Shown: in pieces, positions 12,801 through 25,397 of the stretch | Layout: every line of letters begins with the position of its first letter | Numbering within the stretch: position 1 is the first letter of the stretch | Assembly: GCA_037951165.1 (NCBI GenBank) | Contig: JBBDHG010000009.1 | Coordinates: 12,612,501-12,676,500 of the forward strand | Source of the DNA: Lophius americanus | Taxonomy: Eukaryota > Chordata > Actinopteri > Lophiiformes > Lophiidae | Length of the DNA: 64,000 nt | Direction of reading: 5' to 3' | Position numbers and translations under genes: made by a program | Notes under the pieces: generated by a model | Database searches by the model: none | What the model was told of the DNA's origin: nothing | The model's input: the letters and a program-made list of their open reading frames with translations, nothing else

Positions 12801-14735
12801 TATCTTACACTTTTTTATTTTCGTCCAACAGAAAGAAGTATTTCATCCTTGTCTGTCAAACGCGTGTCTGCAGCTGGAAGAGCCACATGACAGTTAAGCA
12901 AAAGGCGGGCGCATCTCTAGATTCATTCGATCTTTGGTTCTCAACCCTTCTTTAAAAAATAACGGACCCCTTTTCAGTTATTATTATCATCCGAGGACCT
13001 GCTGATCAGTGCAAAAGGAAAAGATCTTTAATAAAATGACGTGTCTCACTGACTTAGATGCAACATTTCAAATGTTTGACTTGACAATTTTCTGGAATCA
13101 TAAGATTTAAAACAGCATTATATTTGCATTTGAACTGGATAATTGATGGAATTTTGTCGAGTATGTTTCCTTTTGTTTTGCTTTTTCTCCATGTTCTGTT
13201 TATTTTCTTCCATCATCCAATATCCAAATTGTTCTCTCCCAGTGATCGTGAGTGAGTTTGTTGTTTAGAGTTCACAGCGGAAGACAACTGCATTTAACCC
13301 GTTAGATCTCAGATCGGGTTCTACTTAAGGGAAAGAGTTATAAATCTGACAAAAATGGTCACATTTAACATATTACTAACCTTTTTTTTTGTCAGGAAAT
13401 GTTGCCCATTGAGTGATAGATTTGTGATATATATATATATATGTATATTTTATGGGATTTTTCTTTATTTAGGACCACAGATTTACTTTATTTTAATTGC
13501 TATTCCACAGCATACATCTAATTTACTACCATGTTGATAAGGTTTTACAATACAAAAATGTATAATCATAATATATATTTATTACAACAATATTTTTTCC
13601 TACAATTTTTAATCAATTTGGTCAAATTTTATTGGTGAGAAGACGTTAAATATAGTATAGGACATGTTATTAAAGCAAATGAAAAGTTAAATGGTTAAAC
13701 GGTTAAAAATCATGTGTCACCAAGGTATCTTTTTGGTTCAAATAGGTCAAATACAGATAGTCTTGATTTATTCGACTTTATTGTCAGGTTTGAAACAACC
13801 CTGTAATAATAGCTCAGGGATGACTTGTTTCAAACTTCAATTTGTTTTTGAACATTTAAAAAGAAATCTCACCTGCCCCCTGCAGTACCTGAAAGTACCT
13901 GTAGGAGAACATGTACGCCTTCGAGAAACTTTGCATTTGATTTCAGTCTCTTCCTCACTGGATATTGGAATCTGTGGTAACATTTGGTTAAGGCAACCAT
14001 GTGTTACGAGATTTCCCAGTCGGATGTTTAAAGATTGACACTGAGGCTGGTCTGGTCCGGTATGAGCAGCTCAGGTCAGGTACCAAGACCAGAGCAAAGT
14101 CGCTGTCCTCTTGTTCCATTGCCTGCACACACAGCCATGTTCCCATAGGCTGCTTCAACAACCCATGAAGAGTGCACCATGTGCTACATCACAAATGAAA
14201 GATCAAACATCGATGTTTGCCCTGGGCTCTCAGTGTAAGCTGTTAATCACAGTGAATTTAATACGTTCCAATTCAGACATCAATCTGAGAGTACGCCTGT
14301 GTCTTTTCTTAACACTAGTGTGAAATGCATATAAGGCGCTTTGTATTGTTCATTTTGACACTCTCCTGAGTTATATTACAGCCACAGAGTGTGAGTTTTG
14401 CTTAATAGAAACAAAAACAAAAAAAACTACACTATGCTACAAAATGTCAAATGTTATTTTTAGGAAAGGAGTGTGTCTCTGAACGTAAATAACTGATGTC
14501 TCACATCAACACGAGCCGACCCTCAGTATCTGCCAAGATGACCACAAGAGTTCAGCTATCAAATTTGAAAAGACAGGACAAATCCCCCCATGTGGTAACA
14601 AATAGCCCAATAGCAGTGAGTCACCTCTTTGAGAGGCTTATGCAAACCCAGGGGGAAGGTGATGGATTTTTTCCCTTACCTACAGTGAGGGGAGCAGATG
14701 CTGGAGAAAGATTCTGGACGTCTGGAGAAGTGAAA
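9843..14735. other. Non-coding DNA upstream of rora
   Basis: No exon or RNA gene was recognised. An open minus-strand frame of 143 codons ends near 11634 but has no family resemblance. A lone hAT-like end (GGTTCTCAACCC) occurs near 12935 without a partner. A short AT run lies at 13428-13448 and a POU octamer at 13122-13129. The stretch 10600-11000 is comparatively motif-rich but cannot be called an enhancer from sequence alone. Confidence 0.55.
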
Positions 14736-14781
14736 TGTGTGTGTGTGTGTGTGTGCGTGTGCGTGTGTGTGTGTGTGTGTT
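14736..14781 (+). repeat. (TG)n microsatellite
   Basis: About 23 TG dinucleotides with two CG interruptions (GTGCGTGTGCGTG). The alternating purine-pyrimidine pattern can adopt left-handed DNA. Confidence 0.95.
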
Positions 14782-17700
14782 ACCAGAAACATTAGCTCAC
14801 TGACTTCTAGAGTTACAATAACTTCTGAAATTCTTTGAAGGTAAAAGCAGTGATGTGACAAAGTGATGCTGTAATGGCGTGAGGTTCTACTCCCAGGAAT
14901 GCCTTGATCCCTCTGGAGATATTCATCGACTTCAAGATGAATTTATTAACACGTTGATGACTGAAGAATTTGTCAATGCACGCAATTTTTTTTATTTTTT
15001 TTTTGAAACATAAAGACATAACATAAAGCTGTGACTACAAAAACTGTAAGAATAACATTATAAAAGTAAAATGTGTAAAATCTCTGCCTTCAGTATGCTT
15101 GAATATTGGAGACATTTGAATATAAATAAAGATTAAAACTAATATTTTGTAATGAATTAATCCTCCCTATACTCAGTTTTTATCAGTAGACTTACCCTAG
15201 AACTTATATATAATATAATATAAGTGAGCTTGGTTTACTCACTCTGACCTTCCTGAAACAGTTAACTTTTCTATTCATATCCCATAATTTTTCAGCGCAA
15301 TTAATGTAGGCATTGTTTATTTTGAAAAGGTCATTAGAGTTGTGAGAGAGGTGGCCTGTCTAGAAATGATTTGATTGAGGTAGTGGGGGGAACTCTGGCA
15401 CAGTGAATTATGGACACCCAACAGAGAGGAGCCTCTTCATTAGTGGAGTGATTAAAATTGATGGGAACCTATGGAGCTCCAGCTCGCCTGAACTCCCTGG
15501 AGCATAGCTCTCATTCTGGGCTCATTTATTTAGGGCTTTGCGTTGATCAATAAAAGGTGCCTGCTGCTCACTATGAGGTCTGGCTGGGGGGGGGGGGGGG
15601 GGGGAACACAGGAAAAAGAAACTTGTTTTGTTGTTGAGGACAAGAAATACTATAAACATTTCAGGCTTTTGGAAAATGGGGGGGTAATGACTGCTTTGAC
15701 TGTAATTTTCTTAAATGCTTTCTATTTTAGTATTTTAGATTTCAGATTAGTTTTGGCCAAGTAGAGCTTCTAAACCTTCGATATAGTCATAATTTAAGTT
15801 TAAAAACACACATTTTTTTAAAGAGGAATGAAGTCAATGTGATGAATTCTAAATCCTCCGGGTGCGTTCTTCTATTCAGGACTTTCACAAGACATTGCCT
15901 TGATATCTAATAATAACTGCGATCTTATCATGGAGACTAGGACTTTGTCCTCATGATTGCTCTGCGTAAAGATATGTTGGCATTAATAGAATGTCAACTG
16001 TGTTGACTTTTTGTAAAGATCGTGAAAAAGAAGTGAGGAAAGATGTTTTTACTGTGATAATGGAACAGATATCGGATTTTTCCACTTTTAAAGACTCAGC
16101 AGTGTCTCTCGCTTGTGTCTATTGAGAAATTAATTTTCTAAAGTAAATCAGTCCTCTCGCTCTAAATCACATTAGCTAAACATAGAAAATGCGATTTTGA
16201 TTTAAGTCGTATTAATTAAAGTTTTTGCAGCTTTTTGTGTTGGAGTCGCTAAAAGGGACAGGAATTAATATGTGTGGGTTGGACCGGGGCCACGGAATGG
16301 GCAGAGATGCTGAACAGCTTCCACACTCTCTTTGTCTGTGTCCAGCTCTGCTCATTAGAGTGGCGCTGTGCTGCTCATGGCCTACCGCTCCCCAATGCTA
16401 TGCAGGGTCTTGCCCAAACAAACAAGGATGATGTGAATTACATGTCAGTTTATTGCAGGAAATAAGAGCATCTGCCTTCTGTGCTAAGAGTTTTCAACAG
16501 AACATATATATGAAAGCTTACACTTGGGTTCAAGAAATATTTTTTGAAATCCATCAGTGTTCATGAATAACATTGCTGTTTGGTTCATTTCAGTTCTTCC
16601 AGGATTCATTTGAAGTTTATTATAAATTGACTTTAATCCGCTATGGCCCGATCTGATAAACTGGACCGATACCTGCAACCAGTATGAAAGAATAAGTGGG
16701 ATCAGACTATGTCCTGGTATGATTTTACTGTAATGAACATAATGTAATAAACTGCCTTAAAGAAGATTATTCAAATTTGAGTATCAATGTTTGTAGAGTT
16801 AATTGGGAATTATGTTTATTCATATCTTGAATGAGTAAGAATGACCCCAGTCACTGCCCCGGGATGAGGAACACAGATTTAATGTATCCAAACGGCACTC
16901 TTTGTCTTTAGTGATGCATTACAGGGGAACATGTGGGATCAGTGCATTACTTACGGTATTTGTATCGGCACATTCATTCACATCTGGACTTGTTCAATTA
17001 AAATAAAAATGTCTAAAAATAAATGATGAGAAACTTCAATATGCAGAAAAAAATCAAATGTGTTTATTTGTTCACAACAAACAACAACAAATGCCCAGCA
17101 GCATTTATTATTTAGTCAATTCTTAGAAAATATATAAAAACTCATAAATGTATGGGCTACTTACATTATTGGAAATTTTTCAACTTGTCAATATTAATAA
17201 ATCCAGCAATGGTTTGGATATAGAACTATCCAAACAGCTAATCATTTTCCTACAAATAACTGCTCCAAAAACACAGACACCTGTTGGTTTTAATGAGAAA
17301 CCCTTCATACCCAAACCAAACCTCGCTCCAGCCTCTCAGTTTACTTCTTACTCATAAAATAATAGAATAAGACCAGTTTCAGCGGGTCCAGCCTTTGCTA
17401 TTAGCTACTTTTTATTTCATAACTTGAACATGCAATAATGCCTTTAGACAGAGGACATTACTGCAGTTCCAGGTTTACTGAGAGAATTCGATTCTACCTT
17501 TGATGATGTTATATCATTTTTTGACTTCGTCTTTTTAAAGTCTGTTTATGGAATTTTTAAAGGACAGAATAAACTTGTGCATCACAATAAGATGCCATTG
17601 GTCAGCTTCTATATAGGTTGGTTTTACTAGTTTTCAAACATTGAAACGGATTCAAAAGAGCATGTAACTAAATCTCAAACGTATCAAAAGTTGTCAGCAA

Positions 17701-18133
17701 GGTAAAGTACATGATTAGGTTTCTTTTCTCAAGACACAGTCAGTAGTTACTAGTTTTGGTTCCTTTAGCCGTGGAAGCAGATAAGAAAACAGGGATCGTG
17801 GTAGACAGCCACGAGATTAGAACATACGCAATTATGGTACGATGAAAAAGTTAAAAAGGGCAGTATACAATCTTTAAATGATTATTGTTATTCAGAGACA
17901 GAAAACAGGAGAAAGAAAGAGAGAAAAAGAAAGACATCCTTGCAACTATATATGAATGTGATGCCACATTAGTAGGGTCTTATCACATCCAGTTTTGCAC
18001 GAAAAGAATACAAGCCAGATTTGACTTCTTTTTACCTGCTTCTGTGTCACAGCGCCATTTATGTTCTGTCAGCCTGTTACTGGCGAGGCAGTACAGCCAA
18101 ATACAAGCAGTCATACATTACAGGTAGCCTCAG
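14782..18133. other. Non-coding DNA upstream of rora
   Basis: No gene was recognised. The only prominent simple sequence is a 19-G run at 15586-15604. The block at 15340-15560 is free of simple repeats and compositionally mixed, a plausible but unproven regulatory segment. Open frames are short and unmatched. Confidence 0.55.
15586..15604 (+). repeat. Poly-G run (19 G)
   Basis: Nineteen consecutive G residues follow CTGGCT. Such a run can form a G-quadruplex and is also prone to sequencing length error. Confidence 0.9.
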
Positions 18134-18511
18134 GTTTCTCTGTATTTACCTACTGTTACCTGTGGTAATTACCCAATAATATGTTATTATTACCATATAT
18201 TTACTGGGTAAATACTTAGTTTTTACTTATAGTTTCTCTGTATTTACCTATTGTTACCTTTGGTAATTACCCAATAATACATTATTATTACCATATATTT
18301 ACTGGGTAAATACTTAGTTTTCACCTATAGTTTCTCTGTATTTACCTATTGTTACCTGTGGTAATTACCCAATAATACTTTATTATTACCATATATTTAC
18401 TGGGGAAATACTCAGTTTTTCACCTATAGTTTCTCTGTATTTACTTATTGTTACCTGTGGTAATTACCCAATAATACGTTATTATTACCATATATTTACT
18501 GGGGAAATACC
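18134..18511 (+). repeat. Tandem repeat, 98-bp unit, almost four copies
   Basis: Copies start with GTTTCTCTGTATTTA at 18134, 18232, 18330 and 18429, giving periods of 98, 98 and 99 bases; the last copy is partial. Each unit contains GTATTTACC near its start and GGTAAATAC (or GGGAAATAC) near its end, and inside it GGTAATTACCC...ATTATTACC, so each monomer is itself partly palindromic. Copies differ at only a few positions, which points to recent expansion. No coding content. Confidence 0.9.
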
Positions 18512-18514
18512 TTG

Positions 18515-19970
18515 TAATTAGGGCACTGTATAAGGAAGGTTTACAGACTGTCTTTATTGAACAGTGGAGAATTGTTATCACGCATCCTTTAGCTTACAGA
18601 AAAGCTCAGAGAAAAGCCAGTCTCACCTATCCTACCTATTAGACTTAGATTTTGGGATGCATTGAATGTAGTTTTAATTTAGCATTTGAGCTTCAATCTT
18701 GATTGTAAATTTACATTTGTGCACAGTTTCTGATCTGCAGAAAACAATCAAATAATCATTTGCTGCTGGAACGCTAATGACATTTAAACTTTCTACAACG
18801 CATTTTAACTGAATTCTAACGGACCTCTTTTGACATGAGTCCTGGGATTTTTCTGTGTGGACATTTCACCCACCCTTGCCCAGCGGATGCATCGAGAGGC
18901 AGGCTTTGAGGAAAGTCTTTTTTTGTTAAAGCCTTTGAATATCTATTCTTTATGATCTCTATTCCCTCTGCTGAAGTTCTGAGTGTGCGTGAGCAGAGGA
19001 CGGGGAAGGGTGGAATCCTAACACTGATGATCATATGACACCGATCATACTTTGGAGAGCACTTTTGATTCCTTACACATTTCCCTAAACTCAGACAAAT
19101 ATATCCAGAAGCTATTACTGTATTCCATAAGCTGGTTCGATGAATAAGGATTGTTATGACAGGGAGCGTCAATCAGACGTGATAGCTTGAAGAAGTAAAA
19201 TAAACATGAAACAAGGCGAAGAGAAGGAGAGTTATATAAAGCTCTCCTTGATATTCTGCATCGTACCTCTTTAACCCAAGTGGGTCTGTTCTATAATGGC
19301 ACAATGTAGGGGTAGGTTGGTGCTGTCTTTTTCATCTTGGTGCCTTTTGTTAGCATGTTGAGAGAGGGAGAGGGAGGAAGGAGGAAGATGAGGAGGGTGC
19401 TGGGGATTGGACCCTGTCCCTGCACACCCAATTAAAGGAATCTTCTGCTCAAAGACACAGTCTGGCAACATGTGTTCTGACATTTGTCTTCTTGAGTGTT
19501 GTGATTTACGGTACCATGGAGCTAAAGGCTAAATTAGCAGCGGCCCAACATCAGAGACAAAAGCAGCAATGTGGAATGGGCGAGGATTGTCAGATAGGAT
19601 CAGGCAAACAGTTTGCTGCTGTCTTGTTTTTATCGTCACGTGACGACCATAATGGTTGCTGTAATGTAAGATCTGAAACTTATATTCGGTGCAGATTTTA
19701 TGTGGTAGCATGTCAGATGACACCCCATCAAGGGAAAAAAGCATAGCATATTTCAATTTGTTTTATCTTATGTAATGTTTAGATCTATTTTTTTTTTTTT
19801 ACATCGCATGAGGTACATTTTTTGGGAACATTTCCAACTCAGATGATCGCTGATTCTCTCAACCGCCATCGTAGTTACAACATTAGGGAACGAAAAAATA
19901 GTTTCAAGTCATTTTACATTCACAATAACGGCCATTATGCACACATACTCAAAAGTGTTGGATATGAATG
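18515..19970. other. Non-coding DNA upstream of rora
   Basis: No exon or mobile element was recognised. A 12-bp palindrome, CGTCACGTGACG, lies at 19634-19645 and contains a TCACGTGA E-box. A T run lies at 19789-19800. The 118-codon minus-strand frame at 18816-19172 matches nothing I know. Confidence 0.55.
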
Positions 19971-20387
19971 TACTGCAAAAAAGGAATTTTCAATTAATGG
20001 GGAATGATCAAGTATGTTTTAAATTAGGAAAAGTAATTTTTTTAAACAAAATATATCTAAATTTGCCATAGTGGTATAGTCCTGCTAATATTAACCCGTA
20101 ATATTCTTAATGTTAGCTCAATTTAGAAACCAAAAATACTTAAGTGAGTCTGTCTGAAATAAATTAGTGTATTGGAGTTCTATTTGTTTATAGTTTTATT
20201 GTTTGTGATCGGCACAAGAGGCTCAAATTTTCTGATTTTTGTCTCATTACATTATATTTTAATGGTTAGACTTTAATGATAATGACTAATTATTCTAGCC
20301 AAATGAGATAGCTTTCTTTTTTTTCCAATACAAGACAATTTGATAAAATTTAAGAACATTTTGCTTCTTTGTAGTGTTTTTGCAGTG
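19971..20387. mobile_element. Small non-autonomous DNA transposon with CACTGCAAAAA-type ends
   Basis: The left end reads TACTGCAAAAAAGG and the right end GTGTTTTTGCAGTG, which reverse-complements to CACTGCAAAAACAC, giving inverted terminal repeats over a 417-bp AT-rich body. Families with CACTGCAAAAA ends and an interior rich in AAGT and CAAGA words are common in teleosts. No target-site duplication could be matched, so the superfamily (probably hAT) is uncertain. The interior has no transposase frame. Confidence 0.65.
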
Positions 20388-21221
20388 AAGTAGTTTTTCT
20401 ATGGTTTGCCACTCTTCGATGTCACAGAATGAACTTGCCTGTGTGCTTATGGTCATGCAGACCCATACGCATGAATGTGAAATAATTCATCCAGGACATG
20501 AGGTTGTCTTCTGAACCTTTGAAACATGCTTTGATCTCCTCCAGTGGGACCTGTTTGTGCCACACAGGATTCCACGTCTGAGAAACAGGCAGCAGCTTCT
20601 CCGCTAATTACAAAGAACAAAACCTTGACTCACACTAGCTTTACCTTCCTACCTCTGTGCTGTTGCCTCAGACTTCAGCAAAAACAGAGTGATATATGGG
20701 ATGTGTGGGCACAAAATTAAAGAGTCTTTTGCGTTGCTGTGGAGTCCTGCCATCCCAGAAGCCCTAGCAGAGGTGCTATCTCACAAGGTGAGTGGATGTT
20801 GGAGGAGAAGCCTTGCGGTCAACAGGGAGGCAGCACGCCTTGGGGAAAAGCTCTTGACTTCTGTCAGGCACAAATAACCACACCATTTTTCACCTCCTGA
20901 TTCCTAACTGAGACAATCTTCCCGGTCCCCAGTCAAATGAACTTTACGTACAAGCCATGAGTCAAGCCTGGTTCTGACAGGCGCGAGCTCGCACCAACCC
21001 GCCAATCTTGGCCGTGTTTTTTTTGCCACCCATTGAAGGGTTTTTGGAATATTAGATGAAAGAAGCTACATCATGTAATTTGATTATTCATTTTCCAGCT
21101 GAAGACTATGCTGAGACTATTTATCTGCACGCAATAACTGTTAACAATTAAACTTTTGTTTTGGCTGAACAGATGAGACCTCGTTAACAGTCTAATGTCC
21201 TAAATTAAAGGTACAACTTTA
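20388..21221. other. Non-coding DNA upstream of rora
   Basis: No gene, RNA or clear repeat was seen. A short palindrome, GCGAGCTCGC, lies near 20983. Confidence 0.5.
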
Positions 21222-21290
21222 ATAATAATACTTTTTATTCATAGATGCCGTTCAAAACACACAATGTCACTTTACAAATAAAAAAAGCTT
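21222..21290 (+). repeat. Interspersed repeat fragment (TTTATT..CAAAACACA..CACTTTACAA type)
   Basis: The stretch ACTTTTTATTCATAGATGCC followed by GTTCAAAACACACAATGTCACTTTACAA resembles a widespread fish repeat whose consensus has TTTATTTATATAGC and AAAGTGCTTTACA words. Related fragments lie at 29866-29962 and 45251-45400. The class (SINE or LINE tail) is uncertain. Confidence 0.5.
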
Positions 21291-21616
21291 TGCAAAAAAA
21301 TCTATTTATAAATGATTTGAAATTGTTGTAATTAGGTTTTTAATTAGACTGTAAACAATTTTCAAGACATTGATAAAGATCTGTAGACAACTTATAACAT
21401 AGCTGTTAATAATCAGTGTGGGTTCACAATTTAGCAATATCAAGATAAGCAATGGGCTCACTATATGGCAAGCAACAGCTCTCCTCACCCTTTATATCTA
21501 ATGAGTTATAACAACTTCTTAATTGATTTTAATGAGTTCACAAATTAGGGAACTACTAAAAACAACGATTTATAAACCCTAAATAAGGATAGTCTTCTTA
21601 TAAAATAATACCTTCT
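21291..21616. repeat. AT-rich MITE-like remnant
   Basis: An AT-rich stretch dense in TATTTATAAATGATTT, TTATAAC and TTAATTAG words ends in TATAAAATAATACCTTC. The words resemble fish miniature elements made of repeated TTATAAATG motifs with GGTAACACTTTA-like ends. The proposed left end (AAAGGTACAACTTTA, about 21209) lies before the preceding repeat fragment, so the two may form one composite element. No duplication flanks it. Confidence 0.3.
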
Positions 21617-23926
21617 TTTTTTTTAAACACCCAAATTCATCAATAATCACCTTTTAACACAAGAATCATAATTAAGAAAGTAAATGTATCAGTCTTAATA
21701 CATGAATGTATAGATAATAAGTTGATAACTCTGTTCTTGTGTGCGTAGGGATTTCCTGTGGTCAAGCTGCTGCTAGGTGGTGCTATTGGTAGATTCGTCT
21801 TTAAGGGAGAGACTGCAACACTGTGGAGTCATCTCAACTAAATATTCCCCCCCCAAAAAAAAGATTATAAACTCTTTAAGTCAGCAGCATTCTTGTGTTT
21901 CAATTTGATTGCATTAAATGCACATTCTGGACAGCAGATAGTGCTGCGGATATTTGCTGGAATTAATAGCAGTGACTTTTGAGCTGCCTCCCAGGTCTGC
22001 ACTCCTGAGGCACCTTATTAAAGGGAGCGCTCCGGTCTGTTGCCATACATCACATCATTTAACACTTTGAACTGTCATAACCGTGTCACTCTATCTCCCT
22101 CTTGATACCTTTATCTGTCAGAGTGAAATCATAAATACAATCATTTGCCCAATGTTGGCTCTTTATTCTGTCAAGCATTTCGAAATGTGACTGCGCCTCT
22201 TCATTTCCGACACATGAATAAGTGAGAGGCCATTAATATGTCTCTTTCATTACACCCTGGCACTCTGCACTGCATGAGCATGCAAAGAGCTGTGTATTTT
22301 CCGGGCTGGGGTTCTGATGTCCGATTTGTAAGGCAACAAAGATGTTTCATCATGTCCTCATGTGTCAGTCGGAGAATTAGCTCTTTTTTTTTGCTCGTGT
22401 TTAATTAAAAAACCAGTGCATTACAAGGAGACATTTCATTTAACACATTCCAGAAATCTGCTTTAAATTATGAACAAAATATTTGAATTTAAAAGAATTC
22501 TAATCTTAGTTCTTAATTCAGGAAAGTATTTTCTTGTTAGTGAAAGAGGTTGTTTTTCTGTGTTCTTGGTTCCAGGATCACCCGGCAGTTTGACAAACGC
22601 ATTTTTCCCTCTTTCCTCTCGCCACTCCCAAGACAAGATTAGAGGGGAAACTCATCAGTCTCCTTGGCTGTTGCTTGATAAACTTTTTATTTGAAGGGTG
22701 TCCTGTCTGGTCTCTCTGGTGTCTTCCTCCAGTGCACTCCTGATTTGAAATATAGCCTTACATAATGAGGGGGAAAAATAGAGCAGTGTTGCACCCCTGA
22801 GCTGATGTCAGCTTAATCAATCATTTTTAAACACGGGCAGGCATGCTTACTCTACTCGCTTCGCATCCACCACATCCTTCCCCTGCTCAATAATGTGACA
22901 GCAGCATAATTCATTCTCACTCAAAACTTAAACAGGCAGCATCAAACTTGTCCTTGTGTCCTTTCATTTTAAACACAGCAGTGTGTGTGTTGGTTCCAGT
23001 CTGCGGTTTTGTGCATTTATATAAAAGGAGACATTCCTTCTGATCTTTATCTTATCAAATTCTCCTGCGCACACCTAATGAATTTTTATATTCAGCAGTA
23101 CATACTTGGAAGTACAGCTTCCAAGTATGTTTGTGCATGCAGTTTTTCAAACCATCAGTAACACTTGCATGATGCTTACCTCTCAAGTTCAAGTTTGTCA
23201 GCTTCAAAGCTGATCAAAGGTGGAAAGATGGTTTAGGGTTCAAGTCGTCAATTTGCACTTGGTCAGGAGGTCAGGGAAATTTGGAGGCGCTGAAGCTGAG
23301 CAGAAGGAATGAAACTTGACCTCTTCGCTTGGCAATGAGAGATTCCTCCTGTCAAAAAGTGGCCCATCAGCAAAGATGTTATATCATGCCCTGTCTGCAG
23401 GATCACACGGAAGCAGTGCTGTACTGGAAACATAAAAACAGATTTATTTTTTTTGATCAAGTCCTTTAGACTTGGCCAACTTGTCATGTAGCCAGTTTTA
23501 CTTCTCCTTGTAGTGTGTTCCAAAATGTTTTGAGTGTGTAACTGTTTTTGAGTTAACTGTGGCTGCACATGCTCAGTTAAGATAATTGACTTGACTGCAA
23601 ACAGCAGAATTATAGATCAATGTACTCTACAATCCTTACCCTGTGCTACATTGTTCTGTTTTACACTATTTACCTTGGAGCAAATTGACTAAATTAAGTT
23701 TAAAAACATACAAAGGGTTGTGGAAATGACCAAGACACTATGAAAATGAGAATAGATGTGAGACTGCTTCACTACTTATATCAGTATGGTACAGGTATGT
23801 CCCAAGTACTATCTTAATTAGGTGTGGATGCAATATATGAACTTAAATATATGTTTCCCATTATAGTGTCCGATTTTGACGTTGACATGCATTAGAATAA
23901 AATTTTATCAGCTAGATTCTCAATAC
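21617..23926. other. Non-coding DNA upstream of rora
   Basis: No gene was recognised. A perfect hairpin lies at 23100-23130. The block 22010-22330 lacks simple repeats and is a candidate regulatory segment by appearance only. Confidence 0.5.
23100..23130. repeat. Perfect short hairpin
   Basis: Arms ACATACTTGGAAG and CTTCCAAGTATGT (13 bases each) surround the loop TACAG. The stem is too short for a microRNA precursor, and the flanks do not extend the pairing. Confidence 0.85.
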
Positions 23927-24210
23927 GATATGATATGATATGATATGATATGATATGATATGATATGATATGATATGATATGATACAATATGGTACAACA
24001 CAATAATGTACGATAGAACACTGTGTGATACGATAAGGTGCGATACAGTATGATACGTTACAAAATGGTATGACCCAATACAATATGATACGATACGGTA
24101 GGATAGGATACAACGTGAAACGATACGGTATTATATGATATGTTACGATATGATGAGATATGATATGATAAGGCAATATACATTATAGTATGATATGATA
24201 CTGTATTATA
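23927..24210 (+). repeat. (GATAT)n pentanucleotide array
   Basis: About twelve perfect GATAT units (to about 23984) lead into roughly 220 bases of degenerate units such as GATAC, GGTAC and GATAG that mostly keep the five-base phase. Because the unit is five bases, every frame of the minus strand repeats a pentapeptide of the SYHII type, which creates spurious open frames of about 95 codons on that strand. Confidence 0.95.
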
Positions 24211-24249
24211 TACTAGTAAAATATGAATTATTAGAATAAAAGGTGATAT

Positions 24250-24470
24250 ACAAGTTAGATCTCCTCGAGTCGTTTCATGTGCAGCAACTTTTGACAAACA
24301 GTTAGGAATTTCTGTCCATAAAACAACGTTTTTTGTAAGAAGCAAACCCTAATGAGTAAAATTTTAGTAAACTAGATCCCTTCGAGTCAATAAATACGAA
24401 CCAAATTCGGACTTCATTGAACCAATATTCCAAGAAATTATAGCCTGAAAGCTTTTGGAGATAGAGTACG
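24250..24470 (+). repeat. Dispersed repeat, copies 2 and 3
   Basis: The main copy at 24368-24470 is colinear with 8286-8410 (TTCGAGTCA, TACGAACCAAATTCGGACTT, ATTGAACCAA, AAGAAATTAT, TTTTGGAGATAGAG). About 115 bases before it, 24252-24290 repeats the starting motif GTTAGATCTCCTCGAGTCGTTTCAT, so this locus holds a second, partial unit in the same direction. Confidence 0.5.
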
Positions 24471-25397
24471 GAAGCACATTACATTCGCCAAATAAAAACG
24501 AATTCAGACACCTTATCTGGTAATTACGGGATATTTTCTCGTAATTGTGAGAAAACGTTCTGGTAATTACGATAGGGAAGATATGTTTGTTTGTTTGCAC
24601 ATGACCTGTAATGTTTATCATGCATCTCCAACTGTATCTGTCCTTCTGCCTGCATGATATAGAAAACTTCATTATAGGAATAATTATTCAAACATCTCCA
24701 CACCTGCTAGTTCAGTATAGGAATGCATATGAAGGCAACACTCATATAATAATGTAGCTGAGAAAGTGAATTGAAAAAATGATTATCATCACTTTAACAA
24801 AACAATTACCTTGTGAAAGACGAGAAGTCTCAAAACTGCATCACATGCACTAATTTTTGGAGACTTCAGTGCCCTTAGTGATGGTGGAAGAAGAGGCACC
24901 AGCAAGAAGAAGGAGGTCATATCTTTGCCATGGGCTGAGGGAAGGATTCACAAAGAATAGCTGAGAACTCCTCAAATTACATCCATCTATTGTTCATATT
25001 TATCCTTAATATCAAACTCGGGTAAAGTTAAACAGACTTTACCTAACTTCTCCACACGTCTGTGCGAACATGTCCGCCTCCATAATAACCCACTCCCATG
25101 GAGATAAAATGCCACTCTTTTCTATACAAACATTTAAAAATATATATTTTTAGTTTCAGCTGAAAATGCACCAAAAAAATAGCACTGAATAGTATATTCC
25201 ATTTATTCAAAGTGATTCCCCTAACTTACACCAACATGACCTTTGATGTAATGACTCAACTTCTCAACTGTTTTATTTCTTTCCCAATATTTAATTTATT
25301 TAAGTTTTATGCATTAAATTGTTTTTTAAGTTTTGTCTGTTTTTCGGCTTTTATTTGTCATTTGTTTGTGAAGGTCTTCTGTCAAAGCTGTCTTTTC
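24471..25397. other. Non-coding DNA upstream of rora
   Basis: AT-rich sequence without a recognisable gene or mobile element. Confidence 0.5.

Noticed and set aside
23100..23130. microRNA precursor
   Set aside because: The stem has only 13 pairs and a 5-base loop, far shorter than a Dicer-processed hairpin.
23892..24345. Two minus-strand open frames of about 95 codons rich in Tyr, His and Ile
   Set aside because: They are produced by the GATAT pentanucleotide array.
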